64,000 nucleotides of DNA from Epiperipatus broadwayi (GCA_028023455.1 JAQFVV010013074.1:1-64000), one strand, 5' to 3'. Positions 45,033-58,240 are shown, numbered from the stretch's first letter. Numbers and translations are program-made. Notes: generated by a model from the sequence alone, not told the origin.

Positions 45033-48000
45033 TGTGCCATTACAATTTGGTCACTAGCCAAATTTATAGTAATGTGCATGTAGAAAAGGTAAACCAAAAA
45101 TCATCATCACATTTTTATATAATCATAAATGAAGCTGTAGGGCATCCAAGTTCAAACCCTACCAGATCAAAATCTTAAACACTTTAGACAAAGAATGGGT
45201 CAACAATTATATGCTTTATTTGTTTGTGTGTTGATAGAAAGGTAATACACACATTTAAACTATTTAATATTTAATTTTTCTTTAAAAAGCAAAGTTATAA
45301 TGCATACATATAGGCAATGTATGTGTAAATTATTTAATTGTTTTATATTTCAAATATTAAACATTTTAACTTTCTTTAAAACTAACCTATGCTTGATCAA
45401 TTCTAATATTTTATTCTATACTTTTATTTTGCTTTTCTTTAATTATAAGTGGGATTTAAAAGTTACAGATTTAATTAAATAATTGGGTTATAATTACTAA
45501 GCTAGCAATTATAGTATTTAAGGTTAGTTTATGAATGATTTGAAAGAATGCAGGATGTGTGTACATTACATACAAAATTTTACATTTCCTAAATATTGAA
45601 AGAAAAGGAAGTATTAAATCTGTTAAATTATTTTTTTTGTACAATTTTTTTTTGTTAAAAGAGGAAATCTGTTTAATTAGATATCGATCTTTGTAGTAAA
45701 TTTTTTGTAAATGATTGTCACTTTGGAGCTATAATTTTTGAAATTTTCTTATCAAGATCTAAAGAAGGAAGCTCAAAGATTTGAAGTGTTACCTGGATGT
45801 TAAAAAGAAAGAAAAAACAAAAGAAAGGAAATAAGAATTGAGTCTATTTTTTTTTTAAAACAAAAGTGTCTGGAAAAAGGATTAAACTTTTCAGTTGAAA
45901 AATACTTTGGTTGAAAATAAATTAGAGATCTAATTAAAACAAATTTGTCCAAAAATAGCAAGTGATGCTATCTCTGATTGGTTAAGTTAGCTAAAAATTG
46001 GATATAAAAAGCTGTCTTAGATTATTATTATTGTGATTGATTCAGATTATTAAACTATAATATTGAACGTTGAAAATAAAAAAAAATGGCTTGCTAGAAA
46101 AATTATATGTATATTCCATCGATTCCTGACCATCTGGGGAAGCTGCACATCACATAGGAAAGAAAAGATGTTGTGTCTAAAATAATATTCTACACCTTTC
46201 AACTGACCAGATAAATAAGATGTTTTTAATAGAAGGAAGAAAGCATTCACCTGCATTCAAAGAAGATGAATTAATCTACTGATAAATATTAATCATCAAG
46301 TCCAATTAATTGTTCCAACAACTGATTTTAAACTCAAGAAAATTTACAAATGGGAAAACAACTGCTGTATTTCATCCACATGCTTGACAAGAAGAGAAGA
46401 AAATTTACTATAATGATTTCCAAATTGTCCACTAAAGCAAATAACCTCAATAGAGTCATCATCATCAAATAGTTATCCACCTCAAGAAAGAGATTGTTCC
46501 CAGTAAAACGGAAATGGTAGCTACAGAAATATAAACATTATACAAGACAAGTTTGAACCCTTGGAAATTCGTCACAAACAAAAAGATCGGTAATATGACT
46601 TTTTATATCTATTTTCTTTATGATATCAGTCTTAATAAACATTTTAGCAATAAAGTGGTATATTTTTATTTAAAGAACTTTTAAAGACTATTCAGATCGA
46701 TTAAAACAAGAATGTCTTACTAATAATAACTTTGAGCTTCATAAATGATCTTGAATGTATAAAAATGATTTGTTTATTAATTTTACAATATTAATATGTA
46801 AAACAATTTTTTTTTATTTTTTTTTTTTATGGTATTATGATTTTAGTTTTAACTAATATTATTATTTTGGTTTTAATAATATTTTGTTATTATGGGATAA
46901 AACACGCACATACATAATAATATTTTTATATGTGTATAATTGGAAGTGAATGTGGAATAATGAGTAGTATTAGAATATTAGATTATTTTGTTTCAAGTTC
47001 AGTATAGATTTCAGCGCTTGGAAGGGAGGGGGAGAAAATAATTTAAGACTCTTTTCTAAAAACTTGCTCCTTCAATTTTACTAACATTTTTTTTTATTCT
47101 ATTTACATGTTGGATTTTAAGTATGTGTGTTAATGAGCAGATAATATTTTTTGTCTTGAAATACTTTTCATGGTTAATGTGACGTCCAACTTAACACAAA
47201 ATACATTTGAAGGGAAAGGGGGAAGAACTTAAAATTAATCTGAGGATTGTTATATAATCAATTATTATTATTATTCATGTCAATTTTCATATTTATCTAG
47301 AAATTTTTCTGTATATGTTAGAAATGTAGTAATAAATATTAGTTTGTTTTATTAAACGAGGCGTATATATTTCATTAAGTGTAGTCTTTGTTAAGTGTGA
47401 TTATTCATCATCATCAATGGTTGAATATTAGTTATTTAAGATATAAGTAAATATGCTAAAATTAAGCAATAATTATGAATTTCTTTATAAAATTTAGTTT
47501 TATGTTTAGGCTTAGTCCTAGAGCTGTAGTTGAAACCCTTGTCATTATTGTTATTATTATCATCATCATCATCATCATCAACGTTTTAATTAATGAGCTG
47601 TTTAACTGTTTAAAGGCCATAAATAAATATTGATTTTATAATATTTAGTGATTTCTTAGTATTATTATAACCACATCCCATCATCTATTTCATGCAAGGA
47701 TGAGTGAATTGCCATCCTAAATTAGTTATATATAATCTGAGCTAGTGAACTTACAAAACTATTGAAACACATTTGTTATGTTAAGATCTGAGAAAGGATT
47801 TATGTCTAATATACTCCACTTTGGTTTAAAGATGTTTTACTTTTACCTAACTATTAGTGCTTATAGTGATATGGCTCAAAAAGCAAAATCTCTCATTTTT
47901 ATTAGAAATAAAGTACCAAAAAGGGATTCAAACCCGGTACATGTGAAAGGTTATCAGATATAACCGTGTCTAGATTCAGATAATCTAGTGGCGCCCTGCT

Positions 48001-48166
48001 AGACCATATTCACTTAGTATTTGTTTAAACATGCACTTAACATCAAACCAAGGAATGAAAGTGGATAAAACCTACTGCCTGTATACCTGAGTTATATTTT
48101 ATTGAATTACTAGTGTACTCACCTCACGTGATTTCATATACCTAACATATAATACTGGCTATTAAC
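45033..48166 (+). repeat. 3' LTR (3134 bp)
   Basis: Same content as 38489-41615 with few differences, such as changed homopolymer lengths near 46808 and single substitutions (about 1%). The low divergence implies recent insertion relative to the other elements here. Confidence 0.85.
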
Positions 48167-48734
48167 AATTTCCCCATAATTCTTGATAGTATTAATAATT
48201 TACTTAACATCTTAACTCCTTTACTTATGATCATTCTATGGACAACTCAGGTATAGTAATATTTTTTGAACTCATTTATAGGTTACAATATATATATATA
48301 ACCATCTTATATATTTAACATTAAATACAGATAATACATTTATCATAATCATTGCCATGTGATTATACTAGCTATGATATTTCCCAACATTCAGGTGAAT
48401 GACATTTTATTCTTGAATGTTTTAACAATGAAATAATAAACATAGAAATGCAAGCAAATTAATGAGAACGATTGGTATTTTACTGTTTTCTGTGTTCAAC
48501 ATGTGAAGGTAAGCAACACCATTACTATACACATTAACTAGTGTGCTGTTTTGGTCAGTTATAACAATTATGCTTATCTAAGGCTAAGCAGGTTACATCT
48601 TTAAGAAAATTTATTTGTAAACTTCTGCTGGTCCATGAAATCTTATCCTTATTTTTGCCGGGCTGCAGGTGTGAAAAGGTTGAAGACCACTGGCATAGAT
48701 TATTAAATAATTTTAATGACATTATTTATTTCAG

Positions 48735-48799
48735 ATTATTCTGACTGGTATACAGAAATTACCGATAGATATTTCTTTGTGAATAAACTAGCAAACTAA
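48735..48799 (+). CDS. Candidate 3'-terminal exon beyond the hAT element
   Basis: The acceptor GACATTATTTATTTCAG is followed by two bases, 20 codons and TAA: YSDWYTEITDRYFFVNKLAN. The phase is the same as at 37551-37621, which lies on the other side of the hAT insertion and would have been about 110 bp upstream before it. The two could be alternative last exons, or one or both may be chance. Not recognised. Confidence 0.2.
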
Positions 48800-49125
48800 T
48801 AAGCATATTAAAGAATAAATATTAAATATAGATGTCAAAATTAAATAGAAATACATATCTACATAAGAGTATCGATTTATTAGGAATATGCATCAATAAA
48901 AAAATTAAATAATGTTTATACTCAAAAATACATGTAATAATAGACTAATGATATGTATAAATGATGAAGACCTTTTATCTATATGATATAACTTTAAAAA
49001 GTCTAACTTCTGTAAAGAATTCAGTAAGCTTATTAAATAAACTAATGTATCGTATAAAATTATATCAATGTGGTGGTTGACTCAGATTGGATTCTTTGTG
49101 GCTTTTATAAGTCTGTTATTTTATT
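48800..49125. other. AT-rich DNA
   Basis: Nothing assigned. The LINE ORF homology begins close to its right edge. Confidence 0.4.
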
Positions 49126-49129
49126 ATGT

Positions 49130-51140
49130 GGGCTATATAACTGTGAGTGATATTTTGAACATGACTCAGATTTGAATAAAATTAATATAAAAATAACTGA
49201 TACACTTTTAAAAACTGCAACAAAGATAGCTGGTAGAAAAAAGCAGCAATTGACCAATAAAATTTTTATGGAGACTAGAAAATTTATGAAGAAAAAAAGG
49301 AATATGAAGATATACAAAAATGATGCGTTAAAAAGGATTGAATATCTCGAATTTTGTAAAATGGTGTGGAAAAGAGTTGAAAATGATATAAGAAAGTATA
49401 ACTGTGAACTAGCAAGGAAAGCTGTAGAAGAAAATAAAAGTCTCAAGATTGTAAAACAACATTTTGATATTGGTAGGAAATTTATATCTGCAATAAGAAA
49501 AAAAGATGGAATTATTACTAAAAAGAGAGATGACGTCATGAAATGGGTAGAAGATTTTTATCAAGAATTATATAGTAATAAAGAACAAGTACCTCCTATA
49601 TCTATTACATCTTCTGAATTGCCCAGAATTTTAAATGAAGAAGTGAGATATGCAATTAAATGTATGAAGAAAGGAAAGGCTCCAGGTAATGATGGAATTA
49701 TAATTGATATATTAAAAGAAGCAGGTGAAGAAATAGAAAAAATTTTAGCAAAGTTATATAACAAATGTCTAAATGATAAAGATGTACCGGATGATTGGAA
49801 GAATGCAGTAATAATATTAATATTTAAAAAAGGTGATAAAGAAGATATTAGAAATTACAGACCTATCAGCCTTTTATCAGTTTTATATAAAAAAAATTAC
49901 CAAGATAATTACAACTCGTCTACAGAGAACATTGGATTTCCACCAATCAAGAGAACAAGCTGGATTTAAAAGTGGTTTTAGTATAGTAGATCATATCCAG
50001 GTATTGAGAGAAGTTATAGAAAGGACAAATGAATATGAGTTGTCATTATTTTTTGGATTTGTAGATTATGAAAAGGCATTTGATTCTATAAACATTTCTT
50101 CAGTGATTAAAGCATTGGATCATCAAGGTATAGATCCAGGATATTGTCATATTTTAAAGAATATTTATAAAAATACAACAGCAACAATTAGATTACATAA
50201 TGATACTGGGAAAGTCAACATTGAGAAAGGTGTAAAACAAGGTGACTCCATATCTCCAAAACTTTTTACAGCAGTGCTGCAAAAACTATTTTGTGGATTA
50301 AAATAGGAAACTAAAGGAGTGAAAGTAAATGGAGATTATTTAAGTCATTTAGATTTCGCAGATTATGTAGTTGTTTTTGTAAATAATGCTTCAGAGCTTC
50401 AGGAAATGTTGCAGGATTTATCAGATGAAAGTAGAAAAGTAGGACTAAAGATAAATGTTAAAAAGACTAAAATAATGATTAATCGATTTGCTCAAAATAT
50501 GAAAATAAAGATTGATTATGATGAGTTAGAAGAAGTTAACAGTTACAAATACCTTGGTCAGATTATTAATACAGATGGAGACATGATAGAAGAAAATAGT
50601 CATGGAATTAAACTTGGTTGGAGTGCTTTTGGTAGAAATAACTTGATACTAAAAGGAAATATGCCTATGTGTTTGAAAAGGAAGATTTTTAACATATGTG
50701 TTTTACCAGTTCTTACTTATGGATCTGAGACTTGGACACTTAAGAGAAAAACAATACAGAAACTTCAGACCACTCAAAACAAGTATGGAGAGATGCATGT
50801 TGGGAGTCACAAGAGATTGAAAATGCAATATATGGGTAAGAGAACAAACAGGTGTTACTGATCTCATTGAAAAAATTAAAAGATTGAAATGGAGTTGTGC
50901 TGGACATATTGCTAGAAGAGATAATAATAGATGGACAATTGAAATTTTAAACTGGATTCCAAGATGTTGTAAAAAACCCAGAAAGAGATCACAAGTGAGA
51001 TGATGGATGAAATAAGAAAGTGTGCAGGGGTGATGTGGAGAACAGAAGCTAAAGATCGGAGAAAATGGATTAAACTTGGAGAGACCTTAATCCTGCAGTG
51101 GATTGATAATGGTTGATGATGATGATGATGATGATGAGAA
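49130..51140 (+). pseudogene. RTE-type LINE ORF2, 5'-truncated and mutated
   Basis: Three successive open blocks make one non-LTR reverse transcriptase. 49172-49969: a linker, then [20 protein letters not shown] and [20 protein letters not shown] (RT fingers). After a frameshift near 49893, 49833-50306 gives [30 protein letters not shown] (motif A) and GVKQGDSISPKLF (motif B). After a TAG at 50304 (in place of a Trp), 50319-50861 gives SHLDFADYVVVF (motif C) and LPVLTYGSETWTL. The tail RLKWSCAGHIARRDNNRWTI and KCAGVMWRTEAKDRRKWIKL continues in shifted frames. Motif C is FADY instead of FADD, so a catalytic Asp is lost. It ends in a (TGA)n tail at 51113-51137. The apurinic endonuclease domain is missing. 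A minus-strand relative lies at 23.6 kb. Confidence 0.85.
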
Positions 51141-51144
51141 ATAG

Positions 51145-52150
51145 TTTTCTCATAAGGAAATGTTACATTTCAAATCTTCACCATCTCTGGATTTTTTTAT
51201 AAACATTTTTTCGGTTCTTCAAGATTCAGCTGTCAGATGTCAATTAATTTAGCACATTTATTTTATTATTTTTTCTGCACAGAATGTTACCTTTCTAGTT
51301 GTAGTTAATTCAGTACTGAAAAGTATTATAACAGCAGGTTTCTTAGACAATGTATAATACTTCCGACAATAGAAGTGAAATTTTTTCAAGCTTCACATAG
51401 CCTATGCCATATACTTTGGTTCTCCATAGACTTTATTGTTTTTCTCCTATTCTTCATTCTCTTTATAAATCCTTTGGCAAAATACAATTTTCCCATAAGC
51501 CTTAGTTTGTTTTCTTTTATATATTTAATCTTGTGTTTCCCTTTTCTAGTGTTTTATAATCTGTTTCTTCTTTATCCATTAATTATATTTATTAACTATT
51601 TATTTATTTATTTAATTTTAATTAAATTCTTATAATTAATTTTAATTAGTTCTTGTTGTTTTCTCCCTTTTTGATATGTTTTAACTTTGATTAAATGATT
51701 AAGCAAAATTACACAATATATACATCTTTACCACAGTTAGCAAGATATCTTTATGTGAGGATTTGCTATTGTAATCATCATCGCTTTGTACCCATTATTT
51801 TAATTTGCAATCAATTATTCACTACTATAATCTTCAAAAAAAATATAAGTTTTTTATTTTAAAAACACTGCCATTTTTTTAAGTGGTGGTCATTTTGTAA
51901 GAGTGATGATGTCATAGAATAGTGATCTCATTAATGCCATGTCATCCAAAAATAAAATGCAACAATGATATTAAAAGTATGATAGTGCGCTATAGAGTTT
52001 ATTTAATATACAGTAAGCAAAATTGGTTTGATTACAAAATAATATGATTAATGGATTTCTTTATCAAATTTTTATCCAGTGTCTTTGCAAGGTAATCAGT
52101 AATTTCTTTTTAATATATCCAAAATAATGAGCACTTTCATCTTAGAAAAA
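51145..52150. other. AT-rich DNA without a recognised gene
   Basis: A T-rich 86-codon frame (51375-51635) is hydrophobic and low-complexity, most likely chance. Confidence 0.45.
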
Positions 52151-52157
52151 TCATACC

Positions 52158-52246
52158 TTTTTTTTAATATGACAAAGCGTGAACGGATGCGAACTCGAAC
52201 CCAGCTGCTTGGAAGGCAGTTATGCTAATCGGTAGGCCACCAACAG
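52158..52246 (-). repeat. tRNA-derived SINE
   Basis: The minus strand reads GGTGGCCTACCGATTAGCAT (box A), CTGCCTTCCAAGCAGCTGG, GGTTCGAGTTCGCATCCG (box B) and then GCTTTGTCATATT plus an A-run. The tail is nearly the same as in the SINEs at 239 and 9967, while the head is different. Confidence 0.8.
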
Positions 52247-52249
52247 TTT

Positions 52250-54745
52250 GACAATATCACACCTTTTCTGTCATCATTTAATTAGACATCAACTCATTCT
52301 TCCTCTTTGAGAACTAGATATATTAAATATTTTTAGGGATTAATTATGATATAAACGAAGACATTTTTATCAATTAAAAATCGTATATGGCATTGAAAAA
52401 AAAACTAGTTATTTCTATTCATAATTTATATATATATATTGAGTTTTTTCTTATATAAAAAAACGATAAAAAGCCAGATTTATAAAATCTCTCAAAACTT
52501 TTAGGATTTTCTTCTACATAAAATATACAATGTGTTTATATTTCCTATTAAAATGATGAATGTTTTATTTTATAATAAGTGTTGATGTTAATTAAACGTT
52601 ACATCTCATTATGAAAGCCATCAAAATGTAATTTATCAAATAAATAGAATTAGAAAATTGTGTTTTGCTTTTTCGGATTTGTGAAAATAATCTTTTTTTT
52701 TTTTTAAGAAAAAAAAAAAAAATCCAATTTTTAATTGTCATTATTTTAAAAAAACCTATTTTGTCATTAAAAAAACATCAACAGAACCTATTAAGTTTTG
52801 AATTATTAATGACTATTGAGTATGTCGTATATAAATTTATAGATAATAACTAGTTGCAAAAAAGCAAAATTGAATGTAATGAAGGAATTCTGATAAGAAA
52901 GAAAAAAGTATTTGCGTTTTCAATTATATTTTACTTTTTAAACATTTCGCAATACGTTTAAATATTTAAAATAATAAAAAAAAATCAAGAGTGGGTTTGA
53001 TTCGTGTAGTGATGAGTAACTGCTTGCTGCAAATTATTGTGGGAAGGTATATAACTTCAGTAAATATATATACTATGCTATATGATTTGTTCAAGTAGAT
53101 GCTAAAACTCAAAATCTGTGGATCTCTAGGACTTCCAGTGCTGGATTTTTTTAAGAACCCAAGTAAACTTTTCTCTTTTAAGTATATATACTTACACAAT
53201 ATACATTTCTATTTTTTTTTTTTTACTTTTATTTATTTACTACACATTTTATTTTTTTATTACATTGCATTGGTGTATACCAGTTTTTTTATTACCATTG
53301 ATTTAAAGACTTAACGTAAATCTTTTTTGTAAATTTTATTTTCCAAGACATTCTATCTACTAAATTTATGATCAATTACAAACCAAATACTCTGATGTAA
53401 ATAATATATCTAAGATGCATATTAAAGAACCTCTAAATATATGTAAGAATGCTGATGTATCAAATAATATGAAAATATATAAATAAATAAATAGCTAATG
53501 CATAGAGAAAATCAGTAGTTAGTTTGTTTCTGTACAATATTTCATCTTGAAGTGGCTTTGAAGATATAAAATAAAGCCCATTTTTACAACTTGTCACAAT
53601 TAATGTTTATATTGGAAAAGTGTATTTCTATTTAAAAAAAAAAAAAATCAAAACTCTTGAAAAATACTTATACATTGTAAGCTGTCAACATAAGCAGAAT
53701 AGAAATCAAAGGTCAGATGCTGGTCATCAAAGAAAACAAACTATGGTTACTTTCCTAAAAGAATTGTAGGACAAGTCATCACCATAATAACTATGGATTT
53801 TACACACCATAGAACATGAATACTCTTATAAACAAAATATCGTCAAATGCAAATACTAAAATATCAGGGTTTCATCATTATATATATATATATATACTAT
53901 ACCAGTCAAAATATGTTGATCCATCTAACATGAGCTGGAACTCAATGAAACATACTTCAAACCTAGTCAAGCCTGCAATTTAGGTCAGGGACCAACCTAG
54001 ATTCGAACCCATTCCACAAACCCCCAATTGAACATCTAATGAATAACATAATAGTGATGGCAAATGAGAATTAATTCTTAAGTCTGGCCCACTAGAAGAG
54101 CGAAAGAGACAATGAGATATATTTAACAAGAACGCACATATATGTTGGAATGTATGGAAGTGGAGAGAAAATAATTCAAAGGAGAGAAAATAATTCGAAC
54201 TACATAAGTGGCTTGAATAATAATAAAATATTTAATAAAACATTTAATGAACAGTGAATTACTTATATATTTGCTTGAATGCTCTTATAAATAAATTACA
54301 TATTATCCGTCAATAAATATATTTGGTGGGTTAGGTTAAGGTGCCAATCATTTGATCGCAAAACAAACTTACACATTTTTAAATTAATACTTTAGCTGTG
54401 GTTCTGAAAGATGATGATGAGTGTACAAATTTATGAAGCATTCCAGGAATCATTATACATATTATACAAACTATTTTCATGCCATTTTTGGTCGTGAAAA
54501 TCAAAATACATGTTTTAAAAATGGTTTAATCATGGAGTACAACATTTGTGAGGAATCAAATATCTTTTATTAGCCAACATAATAATTTTAGCTACTCTTT
54601 AAATTCAAACTTTAAAAAGAAAATAATGCTTTATTTTCTAAACATATGTATACTCTTAAATAAATGGGATGAATTACGATGGTGGGATTTTACAAAACAT
54701 AACAAAAAACAATATTATTAATTAAACTAATCATGATTATTTGAA
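52250..54745. other. AT-rich DNA without a recognised gene
   Basis: Homopolymers at 52692-52722 and 53635-53647 and a TA run at 53880-53896. A few tRNA-B-box-like words occur (CTAGATTCGAACCC at about 53999), but no full SINE. Confidence 0.45.
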
Positions 54746-54747
54746 AG

Positions 54748-54757
54748 ACATATATAT

Positions 54758-54837
<80 letters not shown>

Positions 54838-54852
54838 TATATATATATATAT
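54748..54852. repeat. (TA)n microsatellite
   Basis: About 100 bp of nearly uninterrupted TA. It gives rise to artefactual Tyr-Ile ORFs on both strands. Confidence 0.95.
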
Positions 54853-54854
54853 AC

Positions 54855-56700
54855 ATAAGCAAAGTGCAAGTTTATGAATACAGCATCGAAGCAGCAGGGC
54901 TAATATAAAGGCAGAAGAATCCAAAGTGATGTTGTGCTTCCAAATGAAGAAAATGAAATGGCTAAGAGTCCCTTTTCTAGGGCACTTCTTAGAGTAGTTT
55001 AATTAGGCTTGGCATGGTCCCTAGGGTTTTCTGGGTGACTGATGCAAGAGACCTGTTATTTGAAAATGATCCCCAGAAGGTGAACTACCCACAGGATAGG
55101 GTGTAAAAAAAGTTTATGGGTCCAACTTTATTATAACCCTCCAAGTTAGAAGCATGTAATATTTAATAAACAAAACCTTATATCAGCAATGCAACATAAT
55201 ACTATCTTTAATAACATGAAATGCAAATCACTATTTTAAAATGTATGAACTTCACTTGAATGCTTTAATTTAGGCAATTAACACTATGCTATGTAATATA
55301 TATGGGAAATATTTAATTGGTACAAATAGGTTTTAAAATTTACCCCCCTCCCCTTCCTTGTTATTTAACAGACTGAAAATCCCACTCTCGTGAATTTTGT
55401 AACTTGAGAATAATCAAGTCTTTGAAATATTAAGAGCATACCATTGTAATACAGATAATATAAAAACAATAATAAGAAAAAAATCACCTTTTCAAAATTA
55501 AATGCATGATATAAAAAATATTTGATAGTGTTAATTTTTTTTGGTAAATTAAAAATTATACATAAAGAATATATATATTTATTTTAAAAACATTTTTAAG
55601 AAAAGCATGTAATTAGGTTAACCTGAGAAACAATCTGGTGAGCATATTAATTCCGAAAGTATTTAATCTAATTCACAAGGGAAGGGTTTTATTAACCTCC
55701 AATCAGGGAGGTCTAAGTAGAAAGGGAAAAATAACTTTATATATTAGGCTTGTAAGATTGTTTAGATTGGCAACTTAAAAATAATAAAATAAAACAGTTT
55801 AAAATTAAGTAAGGAACCACACCAAGATTAAAGAAATAAGAGTGTACTTTATATATAAAAGAAAAATTAGTAGTATTAGAGCAAATACAGTTAATAATTA
55901 ATAAAAAAAACATTTAATTTACCAATTTAAAAATGAAATCTGGAGAGCTGAGTTTGAGATTAATTTAGAAGGAATAAGTTGTAAAGTTCATAGGCAGTTC
56001 TTAGGTTAATTACCTTGCTATATTAAAAAGTCCATTCTAACAGTTCAGCTCCAGCATGGCAAAATTAATAGGACTGAAATCATTTTAATAGCAAGCTTCC
56101 ATTAGGCATTCCTTCATTCTTAGATCATATTTTGGGGCATCAGTGAGATGTTTATTCGAGGCGAGATTGACCAGCAAAGGCAAGGAAGGTGATTAGTTTT
56201 TTATTCATCCAACATTTTTGAAAAAAAAAAAATAGCATGAAGTCCTTTGGTAACAGCTTTTCTACAAACTAATTTTCTCAGGTAGTCAAAAATCAACCCA
56301 TTATATACAGCCCTCAGGTATTTGAGGAATGCTTTTAGTATTCCTTTTTTTAATTTTATTTCCTTCACCTATTGTTTTGGAGATGCAGCTGTTAGATAAT
56401 TTGCCCAAAAATGTATTTGAATCCATTTCCAGATTAGAAATAGATTTGATAAAATGTTAATGGCAAAAGCATAAATCCTTAATTAGATTTCCCTTTTTAT
56501 TTTTAGTCCATTTTAATTAAACATCCATTCCCAAAATTAGATAATATAAAATTTTCACCCTTTTAGTTATTTTTGAACAATTAACAGTTGCATACTCCAT
56601 CTTAGATTTTTAAAAGAAAAATATAGTTTTTAACAAATGTAAACAATTTTTTTTTTAAAAAAAAACTTAAAAACGATATTGGTAAAATTAATACAGTGTT
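54855..56700. other. Unassigned DNA
   Basis: The block at about 54890-55140 is more balanced in composition (CTTCTTAGAGTAGTTTAATT, CCCCAGAAGGTGAACTACCC), with no ORF and no recognised repeat. It could be an old element or UTR. The remainder is AT-rich. Confidence 0.35.
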
Positions 56701-56714
56701 AGCAATTGCTCCCA

Positions 56715-56905
56715 TCATATATATATATATATGAGCTGCACCCAATATATTTTGAGTTTAATAAAAGAATTAATAATAAATAGTAAAAATATTAAGAGCT
56801 AAATTTTATAATCTTTTAGGTGCACATCTCAAATATATATATATATATATTATATATATATATGTATGAGATCAAACATATATATATATATATATGTATA
56901 TTTAG

Positions 56906-56942
<37 letters not shown>
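56715..56942. repeat. Cluster of (TA)n microsatellites
   Basis: Four TA tracts separated by short unique segments. The last (about 56905-56940) is flanked by the inverted words TATATTTAGT and ACTAAATATA, making a hairpin. Confidence 0.9.
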
Positions 56943-56945
<3 letters not shown>

Positions 56946-57411
56946 AATATACATTAATATAGAAGTGGGAGGAAAGATAAGGTTCAAACATGGGTTAATA
57001 ATTTGGTGAGTATGAAGCACCATGAAGCTCAAGTGCTTCAATATATCAGATTTTTCTTATATTTAAATCTTATCTCAGGTTCATATTTAACTTCAGGTTC
57101 TTATTAAATTTTTAATCTTATCTCAAGTTCATACATTATATCTCAGGGTTTATTCAAGTATTTGAGGTAGGAAAATAATTATTATGCTAAATACTTTAAC
57201 ACTCTTAATGCATAACTATTTAAGGTATACATTAAATAGTGTATCTTCTTCTAATGATTCTATTATCTAATATCTTTGTCTCAGAAAAATAAAAGATGCA
57301 ATTATGAAATACATAAATATCTAAACACTTTAGATACATACAGGACTAGAAGATAAAATACTTTTAAATATTTTAAAATTCTTCCTATAAAGTTTATTTT
57401 ATTCCATTTAC

Positions 57412-58012
57412 AAACACATCTAATTTTAAGATCTTTATGTATGAACTCACATGATCTCAAACATGTAAAAAAGATAAATGTTTTCCAATATACATATTTC
57501 ATGCTGAAGCAGCACTCATCAGTTGATCCAGATTATCATCTCCCACACATATATATAATCAGTGCTTGGTTTGTATTAAGATAGCAAATATTACAAATTT
57601 TAATTGACAGACTTTAATCTACTCCACTCTTCAACTCTTTAGTCATTCATACCATTGAAAATCTGATGATGAAACACCCAAATTTCTTATTGATGTCAAT
57701 ACTATTGTCATGCCTATGTTGGGGATCCAATCATTAGATTTTCAATGGTATGAATGACTAAAGAGTTGGTATGATGGGTGGAGTATATTGAAACCTGTCC
57801 ACTAACGTTTGAAAATCTGCTATATTAATTATAAAATAAGCACTGATTATGTATGTGTGTGGGAGATGGTGATTTGGATCAATTGATATATTGGAGATCA
57901 TTTATCTTTTTCACATGTGTATGGTCATGTGTATGGGTTGTATGAGGTAGAATTGATTGCTGAAGAAAGCATAAAAGTCTGTGCTCAGATCCCTTATATA
58001 ATTACATGTAAA
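57412..58012. repeat. Fold-back repeat, full two-armed copy
   Basis: Arms of about 290 bp meet near 57720. CAACTCTTTAGTCATTCATA, CCATTGAAAATCTGATGATG and then the inverse TTTTCAATGGTATGAATGAC. Same family and layout as 3120-3727, but several hundred bases of arm have diverged. Confidence 0.8.
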
Positions 58013-58124
58013 ACTCCAAGTATACAATTTATTCTTATATTTTATCAAATATTAAAAATAAAATAATGCAGTAGATAGAAAATGTATTTTTATGCTACCC
58101 ACAACATTACAAACAATGCCTGAA

Positions 58125-58240
58125 TTAACAAGATGTGTGTGATCAGATGTCAGCAATATGCAATGAAATGAAGAGTTGAAGGACCTATGAAAGTCTGAGT
58201 TCGAATCCTGCACACATTATATATATATATATATATATAT
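58125..58240 (-). repeat. Fold-back family scrap and (TA)n
   Basis: GATCAGATGTCAGCAATATG, then AAAGTCTGAGTTCGAATCCTG is the inverse of the family's left end, followed by a TA run at 58218-58240. Confidence 0.6.

Larger units (their letters stand above)
38489..48166 (+). mobile_element. LTR retrotransposon lacking pol (LARD-like)
   Basis: Two direct repeats of 3127 and 3134 bp flank a 3.4-kb interior. A purine tract GAAGGGGGAGAAAG (45018-45031) lies directly before the 3' LTR, the polypurine tract that primes plus-strand synthesis. The interior has a gag-like ORF, a 48-bp minisatellite and the extreme C-terminus of an integrase, but no protease, RT, RNase H or integrase core. It must depend on a helper. 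I found no TG..CA termini pair, no convincing tRNA primer-binding site and no target duplication. Confidence 0.8.
37624..48692. mobile_element. Non-autonomous hAT element hosting a nested LTR retrotransposon
   Basis: The left end CAACAGTGGTCTTCAACC and right end GGTTGAAGACCACTG are inverted. The subterminal parts CACCGGGCCGCAG and GCCGGGCTGCAG are of the hAT kind. GCATAGAT flanks both ends (37616-37623 and 48693-48700), an 8-bp duplication as expected for hAT. Without the nested 9.68-kb LTR element it is about 1.39 kb and has no transposase. The left end has three extra bases (CAA) relative to the right TIR. Confidence 0.75.

Noticed and set aside
49105-49539. 144-codon minus-strand ORF, Phe/Leu/Ser-rich
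   Set aside because: Antisense to the Lys/Glu-rich LINE linker region on the plus strand.
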